From the NCBI GenBank assembly GCA_963664635.1, contig OY761542.1, positions 1,488,001 to 1,552,000 of the forward strand: a DNA stretch of 64,000 bases, written 5' to 3'. This document shows, in pieces, positions 61,078 through 64,000 of the stretch. The DNA is from VXNE01 sp963664635. GTDB lineage: Bacteria; Pseudomonadota; Gammaproteobacteria; Pseudomonadales; Azotimanducaceae. Each line of letters begins with the position of its first letter. Position 1 is the first letter of the stretch. The notes beneath the pieces were generated by a model. It did no database searches and had not been told where the DNA came from. It saw only the letters and a list, made by a program, of their open reading frames with translations. A program made the translations under genes and the position numbers.

Positions 61078-62925
61078 ATGAAGGACCACCGAGAAGGTGC
61101 GCAGAAGAGCCCAATTCCGACTCCCGACGAGCTGGGCTTCGACCCTGCGGCCATCCGTCGGAAGTACGACGAGGAGCGGGCGAAGCGGATGCGGCCGGAC
61201 GGCAACGCGCAGTACCTCGAGGCGAAGGGCGAGCTCGCGCACTACGACGACGTCGATCCGTACGTAGAGCCGGGATTCACTCGTCCGGCGATGGACGAAG
61301 AGCTCGACGTGGTAGTGATCGGGGGCGGCTTCGGTGGTCAGCTGGCGGCGATTCGGCTTGGGCAGGCCGGCGTCACCGATGTGCGGATCATCGAACGGGC
61401 GGGAGATTTCGGCGGGACCTGGTACTGGAACCGATACCCCGGCGCCCAGTGCGACATCGAATCGTACGTCTACCTGCCGCTGCTCGAAGAGACGGGCTAC
61501 ATGCCGAAGGAGCGGTACTCGTTCGCGCCGGAGATCCTCGAGCATGCGAAGCGAATCGGAAGGCATTTCGGCCTCTACGAGCGAGCCTGCTTCCAGACGA
61601 AGGTCACCGAGATGCGCTGGAACGCGGAAACCGGGCGCTGGAAGATTCGGACGGACCGGGGCGACGTGTTCCGGGCCCGCTACGTGGTGACGGCCCTCGG
61701 CCCGCTCAATCGTCCGAAGCTCCCGGGAATTCCAGGCATCGAGACGTTCCGCGGCCACTGCTTCCACACGTGCCGATGGGACTACGAGTACACGGGGGGC
61801 GACTCGATCGGAAACCTCCACAAGCTGGCCGACAAGCGTGTCGGCATCATCGGCACCGGGGCGACGGCGGTGCAGTGCGTGGTGCATGTCGGTGCTTCGG
61901 CCGAGCAGCTCTACGTCTTCCAACGCACTCCGTCGAGCGTCGACGAACGGGGCAACGCGCCGACGGATCCAGAGTGGGTGAAGTCCCTCGAACCTGGTTG
62001 GCAGCAGGAGCGGACCGACAACTTCAACAAGCTCCTGAGCGGGATTCCGGTCGAAATCGACATGGTCGCCGATGGCTGGACCCGCGCCTTGCGCTATCAC
62101 GAGGATCTCATGCGGCGGATCGAGGATCCCTCCAGCCTCACCCCGGAGGAGACCGAGGCGTTGGCGGAGATCGCCGATCACCAGCACATGGAGTACATCC
62201 GCAAGCGGGTCGAACGATTGGTGGACGACCGGGAGACGGCCGAGGCGCTCAAGCCGTGGTACGGTCAAGGGTGCAAGCGGCCGACGTTCAACGACGGGTA
62301 TCTGCCGACGTTCAACCGGCCGAACGTGAAGTTGGTCGATACGAACGGCAAGGGTGTCGAGCGAGTCACCGAGAACGCCGTGATCGTCGACGGTGTAGCC
62401 TACGAAGTCGACTGCTTGATCTTCGGAAGCGGATTCGAGGTCGGAACGAAGCTTGGCAGGCAAGGCCAGTTCGAGGCGTACGGGCGAGACGGCGTGTCTA
62501 CGAGCGAAGCCTGGGGGACGGGCAGGCGGACGCTTCACGGCCTCCTCAGCCACGGCTTCCCGAACTGGTTCCACGTGGGCCTCAGGCAGACCGGGGCTTC
62601 GTTGAGCCTCACCTACACGTACGACACGCAGGTCCTGCACATCGCGTATCTTGTTGCCGAGCAGCTCGCTCGCGACGCGGAGGCGATCGAAGCGACGGCC
62701 GAGGCCGAGCGGGCATGGCTGGATCTCGTGAACCAGCCGGGCCCGCTTCAGGAGTACCAGAAGCGCTGTACGCCGGGGTTCTGGAACTCCGAGGGGAAAC
62801 TCGACGGCAACGGCTTCTTCGATGAGTTGTATCCGGACGGTCCGGTCCGCTTCCGCGAGATGCTCGAAGAATTGCGCAACCGGGGCGACTTCCAGGGGCT
62901 CACCATCGCCCGTGCCTCCGATTGA
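61078..62925 (+). CDS. Flavin-containing Baeyer-Villiger-type monooxygenase
   Basis: 615 aa. FAD motif VVVIGGGFGGQLAAIRL at 78-94, Baeyer-Villiger fingerprint FRGHCFHTCRWD at 224-235, and NADPH motif GIIGTGATAVQ at 256-266. Adds oxygen to a ketone to make an ester or lactone (or oxidises heteroatoms). Its C-terminal lid resembles phenylacetone/steroid-type enzymes, with RPTFNDGYLPTFNRPNVKLV. The length and N-terminal extension fit type I BVMOs. Neighbouring PhyH, SnoaL and hydrolase-like functions suggest a tailoring or degradation pathway. Confidence 0.93.
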   Translation: MKDHREGAQKSPIPTPDELGFDPAAIRRKYDEERAKRMRPDGNAQYLEAKGELAHYDDVDPYVEPGFTRPAMDEELDVVVIGGGFGGQLAAIRLGQAGVTDVRIIERAGDFGGTWYWNRYPGAQCDIESYVYLPLLEETGYMPKERYSFAPEILEHAKRIGRHFGLYERACFQTKVTEMRWNAETGRWKIRTDRGDVFRARYVVTALGPLNRPKLPGIPGIETFRGHCFHTCRWDYEYTGGDSIGNLHKLADKRVGIIGTGATAVQCVVHVGASAEQLYVFQRTPSSVDERGNAPTDPEWVKSLEPGWQQERTDNFNKLLSGIPVEIDMVADGWTRALRYHEDLMRRIEDPSSLTPEETEALAEIADHQHMEYIRKRVERLVDDRETAEALKPWYGQGCKRPTFNDGYLPTFNRPNVKLVDTNGKGVERVTENAVIVDGVAYEVDCLIFGSGFEVGTKLGRQGQFEAYGRDGVSTSEAWGTGRRTLHGLLSHGFPNWFHVGLRQTGASLSLTYTYDTQVLHIAYLVAEQLARDAEAIEATAEAERAWLDLVNQPGPLQEYQKRCTPGFWNSEGKLDGNGFFDELYPDGPVRFREMLEELRNRGDFQGLTIARASD

Positions 62926-63080
62926 TTCGACCGAGGCTACTCGGAAGGGGTTCGCGCCCAGGGCCTATTCCCACAACCATTGCATCAGCCGCGACCCGCT
63001 GGGGCGCGATCCAGCGTTGACGCTCACCGATGACGGGGCGTAATGTGGGTCGACGCCCGTTGGCGCCAAGTGAGGTAGAA

Positions 63081-64000
63081 ATGAGCCAGTCAGAAAAGGC
63101 GACGGCGAAACCGATAGTCCGTCCCCCCGCACCGCCCGAGCCAGCAGACCTCAAGGTGGTCGACGATCGCCCCGGGATGTACCTCACCACGCCCGGGGCC
63201 CTGGATGCCGGGGACGCTCATCTGGCGCGGATCCGGGAGCTGGGTCTGGAGCCTTACCTTCTCGAGATCGAGGTCCGTGGATACACGGTCATCCCGCCGG
63301 AACTCGTGGCGCCACCCGAGTTCACCGCGCGCGTTCGGGATGCCCTGCTTCGAGTGGCGGAAAAGAGAACCGGCGTAAAGCACAGCATCGATCAGAATGG
63401 CAACGCCGGGAAGGCAGCCTACCTGTCCAGCGGCGGTTTCTTCGCCATGTTGTATCTCCTGTTCGAGGATCCGGTGTTCGAAGAGTGGATCGAGAATCCG
63501 GTCCTGGGGGCGTTGGTCGATTACACCCTGAAGGGGCAGGGGCGCCTCTCGAGCTTCGACGCGCTGGTCAAGTGGAAAGACGCTGCACAGCTCGGCTACG
63601 AGGAAGCCGCGGCGCAGGGCCTGCTGGCCGATCCCGACCTCCTGAACGACGCACTGCACTCCGATTCGCCACGCTGGCCTGACGGGAAGCTGCTGGACGG
63701 CGGTAATCTCATGACCAACAGCGCGTATATCCTGACGGATTACTCGAAGGAGAACGGATCGATCGCGATGGTGCCGGGCAGCCACAGGCTCGGTCGGCTG
63801 CCTTATCCGGGTGAGGGCCTGAAGGACATGGTCCCGGTGGAGGCGCCCGCGGGCTCGCTCATCTTCTGGAAGGGTGCGACGTGGCATGGCGGCGCCTACC
63901 CCAAGCTGACGAACGGGCTGCGGCTCACCATGAACACGACCTTCTTCAATCGCTCTCTCAAGACGGTCGAGGCATACCAGCGTGCCGTACCGAAGGAGGT
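63081..64000 (+). CDS. Phytanoyl-CoA dioxygenase (PhyH) family protein 6 (3' end outside the window)
   Basis: At least 306 residues from ATG 63081; no stop before the window edge. EVRGYTVIPPELVAPPEFTARV opens the fold; DALHSDSPRWPD gives the H-x-D pair and GATWHGGAYPKL the distal His. A long insert (LVDYTLKGQGRLSSFDALVKW) separates the strands. AGGTAGAA near 63073 is a weak ribosome site. Similar in organisation to proteins 2 and 5. Confidence 0.9.
   Translation, partial: MSQSEKATAKPIVRPPAPPEPADLKVVDDRPGMYLTTPGALDAGDAHLARIRELGLEPYLLEIEVRGYTVIPPELVAPPEFTARVRDALLRVAEKRTGVKHSIDQNGNAGKAAYLSSGGFFAMLYLLFEDPVFEEWIENPVLGALVDYTLKGQGRLSSFDALVKWKDAAQLGYEEAAAQGLLADPDLLNDALHSDSPRWPDGKLLDGGNLMTNSAYILTDYSKENGSIAMVPGSHRLGRLPYPGEGLKDMVPVEAPAGSLIFWKGATWHGGAYPKLTNGLRLTMNTTFFNRSLKTVEAYQRAVPKE

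Noticed and set aside
59434..62640. A 1,068-codon open frame on the minus strand
   Set aside because: It is the complement of the PhyH, SnoaL and monooxygenase genes, which have clear motifs. Its translation is rich in Arg, His and Pro with no domain. High GC content opens long antisense frames.
1..64000. tRNA, rRNA or CRISPR arrays
   Set aside because: I looked for T-arm GTTCGAxxC patterns within cloverleaf context and for regularly spaced direct repeats and found none that held. A dedicated scan would be needed to be certain.

Overview
The window is about two-thirds G+C and densely coded. It looks like the chromosome of a Gram-negative proteobacterium, most likely a gammaproteobacterium. 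The reasons are YejABEF-type peptide uptake genes, a FecI/FecR/TonB-receptor surface-signalling cassette with an STN domain, a DUF5916 outer-membrane protein, DUF3108 and sucrase/ferredoxin-like proteins, and many short CoA, diiron and 2-oxoglutarate oxygenase genes. The phytanoyl-CoA dioxygenase (PhyH) and CaiB/BaiF content resembles marine or host-associated heterotrophs; that habitat is an inference.

Layout. 1-0.8 kb: the 3' end of a group II intron (maturase tail and domain V), then non-coding DNA with a large inverted repeat and a 109-bp tandem duplication. 0.8-4.7 kb: yejBEF-like peptide importer. 4.7-7.3 kb: a coupled nuclease-fold/PIN pair and a cytochrome P450. 7.5-12.3 kb: an ABC-2 exporter with a GldG-like fused subunit and a DUF4340 protein. 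12.3-18 kb: hydrolase, DUF1185, periplasmic methyltransferase, GST, DUF3108, pentapeptide-like protein, rubredoxin and HIT protein. 18-22.8 kb: an oxygenase locus of two tandem ferritin-like paralogues (one with intact diiron ligands, one without), two related small SCP2-like proteins, an FmdB zinc ribbon and a Rieske oxygenase. 22.9-26.2 kb: POT-like and sodium/solute transporters.

26.136-28.892 kb: a complete 2,757-bp mobile element with perfect 24-bp terminal inverted repeats and an 8-bp target duplication (CCACGCGG). It has an IS1-family-like transposase and carries two small genes plus a DNA methyltransferase fused to an HNH nuclease domain. A 24-C homopolymer lies just after the methyltransferase start, so the gene is potentially phase-variable. 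The insertion replaced the last few codons of the sodium/solute symporter.

29-42 kb: DUF5916 protein, tandem CaiB/BaiF CoA-transferases, AGCS symporter, sucrase/ferredoxin-like protein, an overlapping acyltransferase/hydrolase/isopropylmalate-dehydrogenase-like operon, a D-aminoacylase-like amidohydrolase and a membrane-anchored hydrolase. 42-43.5 kb: an IS110-family element with a strongly structured non-coding 3' region.

44-64 kb: accessory region with six PhyH-family genes, the solitary yejA-like binding protein, HicAB, FitAB-like and HigBA toxin-antitoxin pairs, a truncated Phd antitoxin, a decayed DUF3604 gene, the sigma/anti-sigma/TonB-receptor cassette, an MDR oxidoreductase, a SnoaL-like protein and a Baeyer-Villiger-type monooxygenase. 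Fragments of the SnoaL-like gene and of a PhyH gene recur among the toxin-antitoxin genes, so this region has been rearranged repeatedly. Its likely function is import and oxidative breakdown or tailoring of small organic molecules. I found no tRNA, rRNA or CRISPR array.
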